Assembly (NCBI GenBank): GCA_905221615.1
Contig: CAJNDT010003458.1
Coordinates: 186,001 to 250,000, forward strand
Direction of reading: 5' to 3'
Source of the DNA: Symbiodinium sp. CCMP2592
Taxonomy: Eukaryota > Sar > Dinophyceae > Suessiales > Symbiodiniaceae
DNA length: 64,000 nucleotides
Shown here: piece after piece, positions 43,111 to 53,339 of the stretch
How positions within the stretch are numbered: the first letter of the stretch is position 1
How the letters are laid out: each line of letters starts with the position of its first letter
Position numbers and translations under genes: made by a program
Notes under the pieces: generated by a model
Told to the model about the DNA's origin: nothing
Database searches by the model: none
Seen by the model: only the letters and a program-made list of their open reading frames with translations

Positions 43111-43492
43111 CTACAGCTACTACGACTACTACGGCTGATGCCACTGTTAGGGCGAGTGGTCAGAACCGTGCATAGCAAATCCTGAATATCATACCACATG
43201 GGATATCCCTAATCCAATTCGTCGTACTTCGAGTTCTAGTAGAAATAGTACGATTTGTATCTTGGACTCGGAGAATAGCGAGAATGATGATGACTACCAT
43301 GGGAATGTTCATGTAGGACCTTGATTGCGAACCCGCCTGTTGCAACGGGCGTTATACTCGGGATGCTAACAGTGAGGTTTAGGGGTTAGGAAAGCTTAAA
43401 CTCTAATCCCGAAACCCTTGACCCTCGACCCTAAACCCAAATCGGAAGTCTACGTAAGTACAAGCCGCCATGTGTGCGAAGGTTTCGAAGTA

Positions 43493-43553
43493 GTTGGACG
43501 AATGTGGCGCTGACGGCATGGCCAGGTGGGACAGTGAAGAAGGAGTTGTGGGG
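43493..43553 (+). CDS. Candidate exon
   Basis: Reads LDECGADGMARWDSEEGVVG after GTAG|T and before GG|GTTTCT. Another frame over the same bases is open for 75 codons. Confidence 0.35.
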
Positions 43554-43852
43554 GTTTCTGGGCTACCTTTTTTTTGGTCTCCTCAGTATAAGGATCCGGC
43601 GATTTAGGTTTGAGGGCCCCTATACCCCTAAACCCCTAAACCATAAATCCGAAACCCTGTTTCGGGTTGAGAGTTTCGGGATCCCGCGATGTAGGGCTTA
43701 GGGTTGAGAGTGTAGGGTCCTTTTTAATCATGACCCTGGGGTCATATTCGGCTCCACCATTTTCCGGGAGCCGCCTAAACCCTAAACCCTAAACCCTAAA
43801 CACTAAACTCTAAAACTGCAGCCCGAAAGCCGGTCAACCTCCAAACCTCACC

Positions 43853-43956
43853 GACTTCGTAGCTGAGTGGATACACTTTACACTCTTTGGGATAATTTTA
43901 CCTACTATAAAACTGCAAGGGTAGACTCTTTGGGGCTTATGAACTCAGCAACTAGG
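43853..43956 (+). mobile_element. Dispersed repeat O, copy 2
   Basis: Same ends as copy 1, a few substitutions. Confidence 0.8.
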
Positions 43957-44003
43957 CCTAACCCGCCATGAGTGCACCTTGAAAACTCGGAAAACCAGCG
44001 CAG

Positions 44004-44168
44004 GTGGGGGATTGAAGAAGGACTTCATGCTTCTGCCACTGGTCCTGGCCGGATTCAGCGCCGTGGCTTGGCGCCGGCCGGAGCGCAGCGTCTCGGTGCT
44101 TCTTGGCCTGGCTGCAACCTTGCTGTCTCCCTTGGGGGTGATGCTCTTCCGGCTACTTGGTTCGCCTG
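44004..44168 (+). CDS. Hydrophobic exon
   Basis: After GCGCAG|G it reads FMLLPLVLAGFSAVAW, a charged RRPERS, then VSVLLGLAATLLSPLGVMLF: two hydrophobic stretches around a basic turn. Donor CTG|GTGCGG. The following G11 run is a sequencing-risk site. Confidence 0.55.
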
Positions 44169-47100
44169 GTGCGGGGGGGGGGGGTTTCAGACGGCTTTTG
44201 TGGCTGAGGGTTTAGTGGCCCAAATCTCGGCGTGTTTAGGATCGAGGATAAGGGCACGCGCGGATCTTGGGTTTCTTCCCTCATGGATACCTAAATCTCC
44301 AGGCCGTTGGTCAGCGTCGTGACGTCCTTGCTCTTGCAGTCCTCGGCGAAGCATCTCAGTGACATCCTCGTCCGGACGACGCTGGAGGTCGTTTAAGCTA
44401 GCAGCTACCATAATACAGAAAGCATATCATTTCAGATCCCTATAATGGTGACTTAGAGTAAATTCTTTAACCCTTACAGGAACCTTTGTAGATCCCTGAA
44501 AGGAACCCTTATAGATCCTTATTATGGTAACTGAAACCTTAAACTTTAAACCCTTAAAGTAAAAGGAACCTTTATAGATCTGTTAAATTTAGAGGAACCC
44601 TTATAGGTCCCTATTATGGTCACTTAAACCTTAAACCCTAGACCCTCAAACTAAAGGAGCCCTATACATCCCTTAAAAGAGCCCTTATATAGATCCCAAA
44701 CCCTAGACCCTTAAAGTAAAGGAACCCTTACAGATCCCTTAAGGGAGCCCTTATAGATCCCTAAATTATGGTCACTTAAATTTAAGTTCCTTCGCAACAG
44801 CCCAGAGGTGGTGCAGAACGAGCAGGGGGTGGACCAGCTCGTCAACTCCGCCAGCGAAGCGATGCGGAAGGCCGGGGTCTCGATCATGATCATGATGATC
44901 ATCATGATCATGATGATCATGATGATCGTGATGATCATGATGTCGATGATGATGATGATGATAATGATGATGATGATGATGATGGTGCTGCAGCTGCTGC
45001 TTGTGGCGGGTGGGGGTGGGGGCGGTGGTGGCGGTGGTGGTGGTAAGGACCAGCAACATAGGTATCGTCATCGTCATCATCATCCTCATGGAAATCTCTT
45101 TATCATCAAGGTCATCTCCACGGTCATCACCATCCTCGTGTGGTTGTTCGAACTTAGTTGTTCAGGGCTTCGCTGAAAATGGCATTGGCCCTTTCTGTGA
45201 CAACGGGGGTTGAGAAGGAGAAGAGGAAGAAACATTATCATGTTACTAATTTGGACAACACTACCTTGGTGGTGGTTGCCAGTTGGCACGTGGGTGTCTG
45301 CATGTTCACATACGGCAGCAAGTTTGCCGCTGTCCTTCTCTTTTCAATGGCTAGAAGTATTTTGTTCATGATTATTCATTCGCTGTGACACCATCAGTAT
45401 CAGTTGGGTTTGCGGTGCGGAGACTATCCTCAAAACCCTAACCCCTAAACTCTATGATCGACCCTGAACTAAACCCTAAACCCCTAAACCCCTAATCCCC
45501 TAAGCCCTAAACCCTTTCTGACCTTTCTCCAAATCGCAGGATCTGAGCCGCCAGGTATGACGCCTATCCTTCTATGAGGGGCTCCAAGAATGGCGGTTGG
45601 TTCTAGGGCAGCGTGGAATCCCATGCAATCCGGTTTTTGGTTTTGCGGGGTTCGGTTTTGAGTTTAGGGTTTTGAGTTCCCCCCTACACCCTAAACCCTA
45701 AACTCAGCTCAAGACCTTCCAGCTCCCTGCGTCAGGCCATGACCAACAAGCAGGTACAAAGTGCCCTGAAGGAGACGGTCATCGATGCCATGCAGGAGAT
45801 GGATTTAGGGGTTTAGGGTTGACGGTTTAGGGTTTAGGGTTTAGGGTTTAGGGTTTAGGGTTTAGGGTTGAGGGTCTCGTGGTTTAGGGTTTGAGCAACC
45901 TGAACTCCAGAACCCAAAGTTGCTGGACGCCGAACCTTATAGGATCCTTAAGGGGGGGTGGTTCAAGGGGGGAGGGTACTAGGGAGCTTTGGGGAACCTT
46001 AGGGAAGCTTAGGGAGTATTGGGGAATAATGAGGATTACTAGGTTACCTACCACCCCCTTAAGGACATCCTAAGAACCCTAAACTCCAAAACCTAAAGCC
46101 CGGATTTGAGGCTCCAGTAAACCCTAAACCCTAAGCCCTAGACTCTGAACCGCAAGCCCTTGAAGAAGCCCTAGAGCACCCGAACTCCGAAGACCCTAAA
46201 CCCTCTACTATAGCGGTCTACATCATAAATCATTGCCAACACTATTTTGGGGGTTCTTTATCATAATTCTAGTATACAGGGCCCCAAAACCCCATTCTAA
46301 TCATTGAGGCCCCTATATTGCCCCCATTAAACCCCTAAACTCAGCAGGACGAGAACTTGCAGCAGGAGATGATAAAGACGCTGACCAAGGCTTGGAAAGA
46401 CAGAGACCCAAATCCAGAAAACTACCAGATATCGATGGGATACTTGTGAATTTCGGTTATTGTGTAAGCCCTAATTACATATCTTGGGGACTGTTGAAAT
46501 CGACACCTTGAATACAGTCTACTAGGCGGGCCTAAAAACTTGCCCCTCAAACTCTATTCTGATGGCTGAGGCCCCGGTGTTATAGCATTTACGCTTTACG
46601 GCTTTTCGGGTTAAGGGATTAGGGTTGTAGGGTTTGGGGCTTGCATAGGGTTTATGGGTCAGGTTTAGCCGTAGTCTTCTTCCTGAGGATGTTCAGGAAA
46701 ATCCCTCGTATAAACCCTGCGAAACCCTGCTCTGAAATTGTTTAAGTTTAGATCTAGGATGCCCAGTAGTACCCTTATTCCCTTTTTGTAGTCCTAGGTT
46801 CCTCATAAAGTTACCCAATGCCAAAAAGGGTACCGGGCATCCTAGAACATGAACATTTAATCCGCAACCCCAAAGCCTGGGTTTCGGATGTAGGTTTGCA
46901 GCCAGGCCGCCATCCTCTCCTCTGGCGACCACCTGCTCCGTGCACACCTCCTGGACGTGGGCCGCTTTGCGCCTACTTTTGGGGGGCCCTCGATAATTAC
47001 CGACATTGTTCCTTAGGGCTCCTCATTATACGTTTAGTATAATATACCCCGAAACCGTATTCTAAATTACCAATATTAAATATTATGCCTTAGGGCTTCT

Positions 47101-50100
47101 TGTTATACGTTTAGTAGAATATACCCCGAAACCCTATTCTAGTTATGAAAGCCCCTACATTACTTGGAGGGTCGCGGGACTTAGCAAGCAGGAAGTAAGT
47201 AGACTTATAAGTACCCTAAAAGGGACCCTAGTTGGAGTTATGGTACTTATAAGTCCCTATAGTAACCAGTTACTAAGTCCCCCGACCCTCCAAGTACTGT
47301 TAAGAGGTTGCTGGCCGCTGCAGGGCCAGAGCGAGTTCAGGAATCGGGTTTAGAGTCTGCACCACCCTCGCGCTAAAGACCCTACAGCTTTGCACCTGGG
47401 GGATGTTAGGTTTTAGGAGATGGCCCGCAAACCCTTGTAGAAGCTTTATAGAAACGATATAGAATCTATCCGGGAGTCTCCGAAAATAGGGTACCCTAAT
47501 ATAGTACCCTAAATATAGTAGGATCCTTATTATCAGGACCCCCCAATAAGGTACCCCTAACTTTCGGAAGCCCTAAACCCTTACAGAGCCCTTGAAAGGA
47601 ACCCTTACTATACCCTTATAGTCACCCTTGAAAGGAACCGTAAGGAACCCCTGATTTTTCGAAAAAGCTCCCATCTAGAAAGCTTCGGAGCTCCTACAGC
47701 CAAAAGCAAGGCAAGGACGCCCTCGTCCGAGCTATGCCCCTCAGCTCAGTAGGTCGAGAGGGCTCTCGGGCTCCGAGGGTTTGGGGAAGGTTTGGTGGGT
47801 TTAGGGGTTTGGGGTTCAGGGTTTAGGGTTTAGGGGTTTAGGGTTTCGGAGTTTAGGGTTTAGGGGTTAAGGGGTTGAGGGGTTTAGGGTTTAGGGCTTA
47901 GTCCGGTTTTGAAGTGGGTTTAGGGCTTAGGGGTTCAGGGGTTTAGTGGTTTAGGCAGGTTTTGAAGTGGGTTCAGGGGTTTAGGGTTTCGGGAGGTTTT
48001 GAAGTGGGTTTAGGGTTCAGGGTTTCAGTGGTTGAGGGTTTAGGGAGGTTTTGAAGTGGGTGTAGGGCTCAGGGGTTTAGGTGTAGGGTTTAGGGTCTAG
48101 TGAGGTATGGAAGTGGGTTCAGGGCTTAGGGGTTCAGGGTTCAGGGAGGTTTGGTACGGTTGATGATACAAATCCTGCATGACCCATAATAAGGAATATA
48201 CCATAATTCCCATAGTTTCGGGTCCTTAAGGTAGTGCAAGATTTATATCATCAACAGTATTTTGCTTTTACAGGGCTTACTGGGATCTCACAGAGTTTTT
48301 TGCGGCTTTTCGCGGAGGTGTCTATGGTGTTCCAGCTTTTCTAGGTGGCAATTTGGGAAACTTTTTAATTTCCCTTATGGTTCCTATAGAGGTACCTATT
48401 CATAAATACTTTTCAGAGCCCCAAAACTACAACCCAGTTTTGCATGTTTGAGTTGGCTTTTGGGAGCGGTCGGAGGGTTGGTTTGAGAGGGTCTCTGCAG
48501 TGCGTAGATAGTCTAGGGTTTGTAGAATGTGTGTGTGTGTGTGTGCGCGTGTATGTGTGTGTGTGTGTGTTTTAGAAAGGGTTTCTAGGATTTGGGGACT
48601 TAGCGTTTGGCTATTGTAGAGAGCCCTGAACCCTAATTCACTCTAAGCCCCTAAACCGCAAAAAGCCATAAACCCCAAACCTTAAGAGTTGCAAAAACTG
48701 TTGAGCCACTTTGGGGTGGGAGGTGTAAGGTTTAGGGGTTCACGGGTGCAGGGTTTCGGGTTTAAAGTTTAGGGTTCAGGGTTTAAGGTTTAGTTCAAGG
48801 TGTAGGGTTTCAGATGGAGCTGTGTGGGCCCCAGGGCGTCGACGTTATAAGTAACCTAAAAGGGACCCTAATTGGGGTTATGGTACTTATAAGTTCCTAA
48901 AATAACCAGTTACTAAGTATCCTTAAACCCCTAAACCCTGAAGCCTGACCTTCAACCCAAGCCGCTAGACCTCAGGCCCCAAGTTTCAACACTGAGCCTA
49001 TAGACCTTAAACACGACCTAAACTCTAAACGCTAAACCCTAAACTCCCAAATCCTACTCAGAGGCCCAGGGGACTTAGGAAGTCGGCAAAAAGTAGGGTT
49101 ATAATTCGGGCAACTCCACTTTGGGGACTTATAACTCTGTTTATAACCTACTTACTAAGTGCCTTGAGCCTCCAAGTAGTATGAGCCTAGTATAGACCCC
49201 TTTAAAGGGACCCACATAGATCCCTGTAAGGGACCCCTTATAGATCCCTCTAAAGGAACCCTCAATGAGCCCAGGAAGGACCAATGTCTGAGGCCAAAGC
49301 CCCCAAGCTTCTAGACTCCCAAACCCCTAAACCCCTAAACTCCCAAACCCTCTGAGCCCAGGAAGGATGCAATAGATCCCTTTAAAGGGAACCCACACAG
49401 ATCCCCTTATAGATCCCTTTAAGGAAACCCTAGATGAGCCCAGGAAGGACCAGGCTTTCATGTCCGAGATGGTTTCCATGATCTCGAAGTCGGCGCTCGC
49501 GGCATCCCGGGACCAGGAGACGATTTTGTGAATTTTCGAAACTTATGGGTTCCTTAGGGTTCCCTTAAAGGGTTACTATAAGGGTATAATCAGGGTTCCT
49601 TTAAAGAGCTCTGTAAGGGTGTTTAGGGTTTCCGAATTTTATGGGTACCTTGTTTTGGGAATTTCCGAAAGTTAGGGCAGTTCGGGGTACCTTTAAAGGG
49701 GTCTATAAGGGCTTAGGGTTTCCGAAAGTTAGGGGTACTTTATTTTAGAACACGGATCCTACTATTTGGGGTGCTATATTAGGTTCCCCTATTATCGGAA
49801 ACTACGGTTGATGATACAAATCCTGCATGACCCATAATAAGGAATATACCATAATTCCCATAGTTTCGGGTCCTTAAGGTAGTGCAAGATTTATATCATC
49901 AACAGTACCATTTTGGGAATGGCGTTCAGGGCCCTGAAAGGCTCCTTGAAAGCTTCGTTAAGGGCTCTTCCAGGGATCCTTGAGAGATCTACTTATCGGG
50001 TTTAGGGTTTAGGGCCTGTTTAGGGCTAACTTTAAGGTGTCATATAGGGTCTAGGGCTTAGGGCGCAATAATCTAGGGTTTGGGCTTCAGGGCTTAGGGC

Positions 50101-52200
50101 CGAATATAGTTTGGGGTTTAGGACTTGGGTGTAGCACAGGGTTTTGGGGTCGGGGCCGGGGCCAATGGAATCCCGCGAAGTCCCCGTGTAATTGGCGCAC
50201 GCTCTGAACATCCAGGTGCCTTGTGTTTGAAACCCTAAACTCTCAACCCTAAACCCTTGACCCTAGACCCGAAACTCCCTAAACTCTAAACCCGAAACCC
50301 TAGACCCTAAACCCTGAAGCCTAAACCCTAAAGGTCTTGCTACGAGCATGATGTTCAGGCTAATTCTTGCAGCCATGGTCTTGGTCGGTTGCAGCCAGAA
50401 TGGTTTGGGGTTAAAGACAACCTGGGAGAAGCTCCGGGCTGAAATAAGGTTTGGGTAATAGGGTTCTGAGGTATGATAATGTAGGAACTGATTAAGTTTC
50501 CCTGGGCCTATACCCCCAGAATAGTGGGATTCATATAAGGAACCCTAATAAAGGCCCAAGGTTCCTTGATCAGGTTCCTACATTACTATCGGAATACGCT
50601 TATGATGATCCTGAACCCCAAGCTGTGGATTTTTCTTGAAGCCACGCAGGAGATCCGCGAGAATGCTCTGGATGTTGTGAAGTCGGCGATGACTGATGCC
50701 TTGAAGGACCCTCTAAGCCGTGGCTGCAGCAGCAGTAGCAGTAGCCGGAGTCGGAGCAGGAGCAGTAGAAGCCGTAGCCGTGGCCGTAGCCGGAGCCGGA
50801 GCAGGAGCAGCAGCAGCAGCAGGCGCAGCAGCAGGAGCAGCAGCAGGATCAGCAGCAGGAGCAGCAGCAGATGAATATTGCCATTGCCACGATTCCGAGC
50901 ACCAGCAGTTCTGCAGCTGTTCCTCTCACGAGTTTAACCCCATAGCCTAAACCCCCGAATTTGAACATGAACCCTAAACCCAAACATGAACATGGAGGTC
51001 GCACCACCACGACCATCACCACCGAACACCGACACGAGCATTGTAGCAAGTTCAACATAGATGGTGATTGTCAGCAAAGCATTCCGCCGAACCCCAACCC
51101 CTTAAACCCTGAACTCTTCGCTCTTTTAGATGTTTAAGAATTCGTATGTTGAAAAAACGTCACTGCCAGGATCGGGGCTTCATTCAGGAGATGTTCACCA
51201 CTCTGACCCGCGCGGCGATCTCGGCATCCAAGGACCCCGACCTTCGCGAGTCCCTGCTCTCCGTGGCGCCTTTGAAGCGTTGGAGTTGAGGGTCGGGGGA
51301 CTTAGTAAGTAGGTAGTAAGTAGACTTATAAATACCCTAAAAGGTACCCTAATTGGGGTTATGGTACTTATAAGTCCGTAAAGTAACTGGCTAAGTCCCC
51401 CGACCCTCCAAGTGGAGTTGAGGTTTTTGGGCTGCCAGGGTGTTTCCCCGAAGAGCTTGACCTTGGGTACTGCCCCTACTGAATATTCATAATATAGCTA
51501 TATTCGGACCTTAATAGTAGCCCTAGAACAGACTATTACTGTATGGGGTACCCAAGTCGTACCGTACATTCGTAGTACCAGCAGAGCTACGTTTTTTTTT
51601 TATCGCGACTGCACTGCGAACGCTGGAAGCGGGGAGAACACTTCTGCTGGGCCTGGAAGCATGTGGCCGTCGAAACTCCAGAAGTCTCAACGGCTGTTGT
51701 CTGAAGGCTTAAAAAGAAGTCCGAATACTTCATCCCTAAACCCTAATGTAGGAACCTGATTAAGAAACCCTGGCTCTATAACCCCAAAATAGTAGGATTC
51801 ATATACGGAACTCTAATAAAGGCCCAAGGTTTCTTAATCAGGTTCCTACATTACCCAACTCCTCAGCCGCGCTAACACCACAGATCCGAAGGCCCAGCCC
51901 TATGCTGCAAGCCCGTAGCGCCCCAAAGTTCCGCAACAAACCCTCCAGGTAAAGGAGGCCGTGGTGGATGCGCTGAAGGACCAGGGCAGCTTGGCACCCT
52001 TCTTGGGGTTAAGGGTTCCGGGGTTGAGGCGTGTGGGGGTGCGGGGTTTAACGGCATAAGCCCTAAACTCTGAAAGAGGTCATGAAAGCCCTGCACCCCT
52101 AAACCCGCAAGCCCCAATTCTCCATCGACCGTCTTCTTCAGCAGCATCCGAGGCTTCATGGATGCTTTCCAAGAGGCCATGTGCAAAAGCCTTAACGACC
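44004..52200 (+). CDS. Unrecognised gene with a hydrophobic exon and one helical module per exon
   Basis: A hydrophobic exon (44,004-44,168) is followed by small exons that each encode a similar amphipathic stretch: 44,340-44,387, 44,787-44,870, 45,540-45,554, 45,736-45,800, 46,348-46,420, 49,448-49,520, 50,650-50,715, 51,172-51,290, 51,949-51,993, 52,140-52,190. Lines up by eye as x-E-[MIV]-x-x-[LIM]-[ILV]-x-x-A-[ILMV]-x-[AS]-x-[KR]-D, e.g. QQEMIKTLTKAWKDR, SEMVSMISKSALAASRD, QEMFTTLTRAAISASKD, VKEAVVDALKD. I recognise no family; the repetition suggests exon duplication. The hydrophobic start suggests membrane anchoring or targeting (inference). Not every junction phase could be resolved, so the count and order are provisional. 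Confidence 0.5.
44340..44387 (+). CDS. Helical-module exon
   Basis: Reads SSAKHLSDILVRTTLE between CTTGCAG|T and GAG|GTCGTT, 16 codons in phase 0. Confidence 0.55.
44787..44870 (+). CDS. Helical-module exon
   Basis: Reads FLRNSPEVVQNEQGVDQLVN then SASEAMRK. Acceptor TTAAG|T, GC donor AAG|GCCGGG. The frame otherwise continues straight into an ATGATC/GATGAT microsatellite. Confidence 0.6.
44880..45130. repeat. ATGATC / GAT / GGTGGC / CAT array
   Basis: Starts in frame at the end of the exon at 44,787 and passes through GAT, GGC and CAT triplets. Confidence 0.88.
45540..45554 (+). CDS. Possible 15-base microexon
   Basis: CGCAG|GATCTGAGCCGCCAG|GTATGA encodes DLSRQ in phase 0. Both splice sites are good and it joins in phase to 45,736. 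Too short to support on its own. Confidence 0.35.
45736..45800 (+). CDS. Helical-module exon
   Basis: Reads AMTNKQVQSALKETVIDAMQ then E after GCGTCAG|G. The frame is also open five codons upstream. CCCTAAA repeats precede and TTTAGGG repeats follow. Confidence 0.55.
45935..46065 (+). mobile_element. Palindromic family U, copy 2
   Basis: Inverse of the 3,451 copy: TTATAGGATCCTTAAGGGGG then GGGGAACCTTAGGG. Confidence 0.65.
46209..46318 (+). mobile_element. MITE family S
   Basis: Ends with ATTGAGGCCCCTATATT. Confidence 0.75.
46348..46443 (+). CDS. Helical-module exon
   Basis: Reads DENLQQEMIKTLTKAWKDRD then PNPENYQISMGYL to TGA at 46,447. Acceptor CAGCAG|G. The end is unclear: it could stop here or splice earlier. 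Confidence 0.55.
46756..46845 (+). mobile_element. MITE family I
   Basis: Same termini; shorter right arm. Confidence 0.8.
46985..47160 (+). mobile_element. MITE family S with duplicated centre
   Basis: Central segment with ATACGTTTAGTA.AATATACCCC occurs twice. Confidence 0.7.
47163..47294 (+). mobile_element. MITE family A (TA-flanked)
   Basis: Full-length copy with a few substitutions; TA on both sides. Confidence 0.85.
47472..47570 (+). mobile_element. MITE family B
   Basis: Left end intact; right end fused to CCCTAAACCC. Confidence 0.78.
47895..48150 (+). repeat. Minisatellite based on TTTAGGG
   Basis: About six copies of a unit containing GAGGTTTTGAAGTGGGTT followed by TTAGGG-type text. 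Confidence 0.8.
48156..48257 (+). mobile_element. Palindromic family K, recent copy
   Basis: Appears identical by eye to 49,804-49,905. Confidence 0.85.
48341..48439 (+). repeat. Short dispersed repeat L, copy 2
   Basis: Appears identical to copy 1 at 6,668; part of the right half recurs in diverged form at 24,685-24,737. Confidence 0.82.
48528..48568. repeat. GT dinucleotide repeat
   Basis: About 20 GT units with GC and AT interruptions. Confidence 0.9.
48845..48920 (+). mobile_element. MITE family A, truncated
   Basis: Only the inner and right part remain (TTATAAGTAACC to CAGTTACTAAGT). Confidence 0.75.
49064..49178 (+). mobile_element. MITE family A, diverged
   Basis: Recognisable by GGGACTTAG near the left end and CTTGAGCCTCCAAG at the right. 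Confidence 0.6.
49448..49528 (+). CDS. Helical-module exon
   Basis: Reads DQAFMSEMVSMISKSALAAS then RDQETIL to TGA. The acceptor edge (TGAGCCCAGGAAGGA) occurs twice more in the 180 bp upstream. Confidence 0.55.
49640..49802 (-). mobile_element. MITE family B, rearranged
   Basis: Two left-end fragments, then the loop and a right end TATCGGAAAC that abuts a family K element. Confidence 0.6.
49804..49906 (+). mobile_element. Palindromic family K, recent copy
   Basis: Appears identical by eye to 48,156-48,257; follows a family B fragment. Confidence 0.85.
50480..50584 (+). mobile_element. MITE family J
   Basis: TGTAGGAACTGATTAAG and inverse. Confidence 0.82.
50650..50871 (+). CDS. Helical-module exon running in frame into an Arg/Ser-rich tail
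   Basis: Reads EIRENALDVVKSAMTDALKD (50,650-50,709) after CGCAG|G. The same frame then continues for 50 codons of Ser and Arg from AGC/CGG-type triplets (50,713-50,871) to TGA. RS-type tails occur on SR splicing proteins; here it may simply be a microsatellite beside an exon. Confidence 0.45.
51172..51290 (+). CDS. Helical-module exon
   Basis: Reads GFIQEMFTTLTRAAISASKD then PDLRESLLSVAPLKRWS to TGA; the likely acceptor is TTCAG|G at 51,181. The stop lies at the border of a family A element, so the element may have altered this exon's end. Confidence 0.5.
51281..51412 (+). mobile_element. MITE family A, altered left end
   Basis: The right end is intact; the left end lacks CTTGGAG. TGGAGTTGAG occurs at both borders. 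It sits at the end of a helical-module exon. Confidence 0.8.
51466..51551 (+). mobile_element. MITE family F, shortened
   Basis: GGGTACTGCCCC ... GTATGGGGTACCC. Confidence 0.75.
51747..51852 (+). mobile_element. MITE family J
   Basis: Same termini as at 7,133; a fragment of the left half recurs at 52,708-52,745. Confidence 0.82.
51949..51993 (+). CDS. Helical-module exon
   Basis: Reads VKEAVVDALKDQGSL between CTCCAG|G and GC donor TTG|GCACCC, 15 codons, phase 0. Confidence 0.55.
52133..52190 (+). CDS. Helical-module exon
   Basis: Reads SIRGFMDAFQEAMCKSLND. The acceptor lies in TTCTTCAGCAG after a pyrimidine tract. The frame stays open to 52,258. Confidence 0.5.
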
Positions 52201-52285
52201 GCTCCTGGGCTTGGATGGATTTTTCTTTATTTTGGTGCGACGGTTTAGGGTTTAGGGTTAAAGGGCTAGTTTGTTAGGGACCCAA

Positions 52286-52400
52286 AAACACATAAGCACA
52301 AGCATTCTATGGCTATCCATGCCTTGTTGGCCTTCCTTTTAGGGGGTTTATATGGGATATCCCGGTATCCCTACCCTTACTTTTGCTTATGTGCTTTTTT
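52286..52400. mobile_element. Palindrome T, single copy
   Basis: CCAAAAACACATAAGCA ... TGCTTATGTGCTTTTTTGG. Confidence 0.75.
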
Positions 52401-52810
52401 GGGGTTTTAGTTTGGTGCTTGAGGCTTCAGGGGTCAGGATCTAAGGTCTAGGATTTAAGGTTCAGCCGGCACCATACCTGGGGCAAAAGGCGAAGCTCGC
52501 AACCGCTCTTAAGATATGTCTATCGTGGGGGGGGGCCCGAAGTCTACAACCACGTGGTCTCAGGTAGCAAAACGAGCAAGCCCAAGGAGTTGCCCTAAAC
52601 GCAATAATGTCAGAACCACATGCAGAAACCCGTGGTTTTGATCACCAAGATCGCCGGATCAATTTTCAGCTCCCTGACAAGAGCCGGGCTCTTTCCCACA
52701 ATTAAAGTAGTAACCTGATCAAGAAGCCCTGGCCTTATAACCCCAAATCTGAACCCCCAAACCGCCTGAAAACCAAAATCAATTTGGAAACCTGAACCCT
52801 GAGCCTATAG

Positions 52811-52915
52811 GGAACTCCAGAAAGTTGGAATATGGTTTCAGGGTAGGATACCCTATAATTTACCATAAAGGGTTTAGGATAATCATATTCCAACTTTCTG
52901 GCTTTTACTGTAAAG
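52811..52915. mobile_element. Palindromic family M
   Basis: GGAACTCCAGAAAGTTGG ... CCAACTTTCTGGCTTTTACT. Confidence 0.8.
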
Positions 52916-53278
52916 ACCTAGACCCCCAGATGCAACATAGCCCAAAGTCTTTGCCCGAACACCAACTCCAGATAAACCCTGTAAAGCCTTACAAAGCCTT
53001 ATGAAGCATTGCGGAAGTACCATAAAACCTTGAACCCTAAACCCTAAACCCTGCAGCCTACAGCACCCTTACGTCCCAGGTAATATTTATCGCTCGGCTG
53101 CTGCCGGAGTCGCGAGCTCTTTGAATCCGTTCGCGGCAAAAAAGAGGGTGGTGCTGGCTGAGACGTTGAGTGTTTCAGTGCTTTAGGGGTTTAGGGTTGA
53201 AAGCCTCAGATACGACAAGCCAGACAACCTTAAACCCTGAACCCTAAACCCCTAAACCCTAAACCCTGAATGGCTGAG

Positions 53279-53339
53279 GCTGGGGAAGGGAGCCTATGGA
53301 ACTGTGTACCTCTGCGAGGACAAGAAGAGCGGGGAAGAG
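53279..53339 (+). CDS. MAPK exon: glycine loop
   Basis: Reads LGKGAYGTVYLCEDKKSGEE after GCTGAG|G. GC donor GAG|GCTCGC. Phase 2 in, so a further upstream exon is needed. Confidence 0.85.

Noticed and set aside
45158..45388. 76-codon frame with hydrophobic C-terminus
   Set aside because: No acceptor or phase fits the neighbouring exons, and it starts within another open frame; left unannotated.
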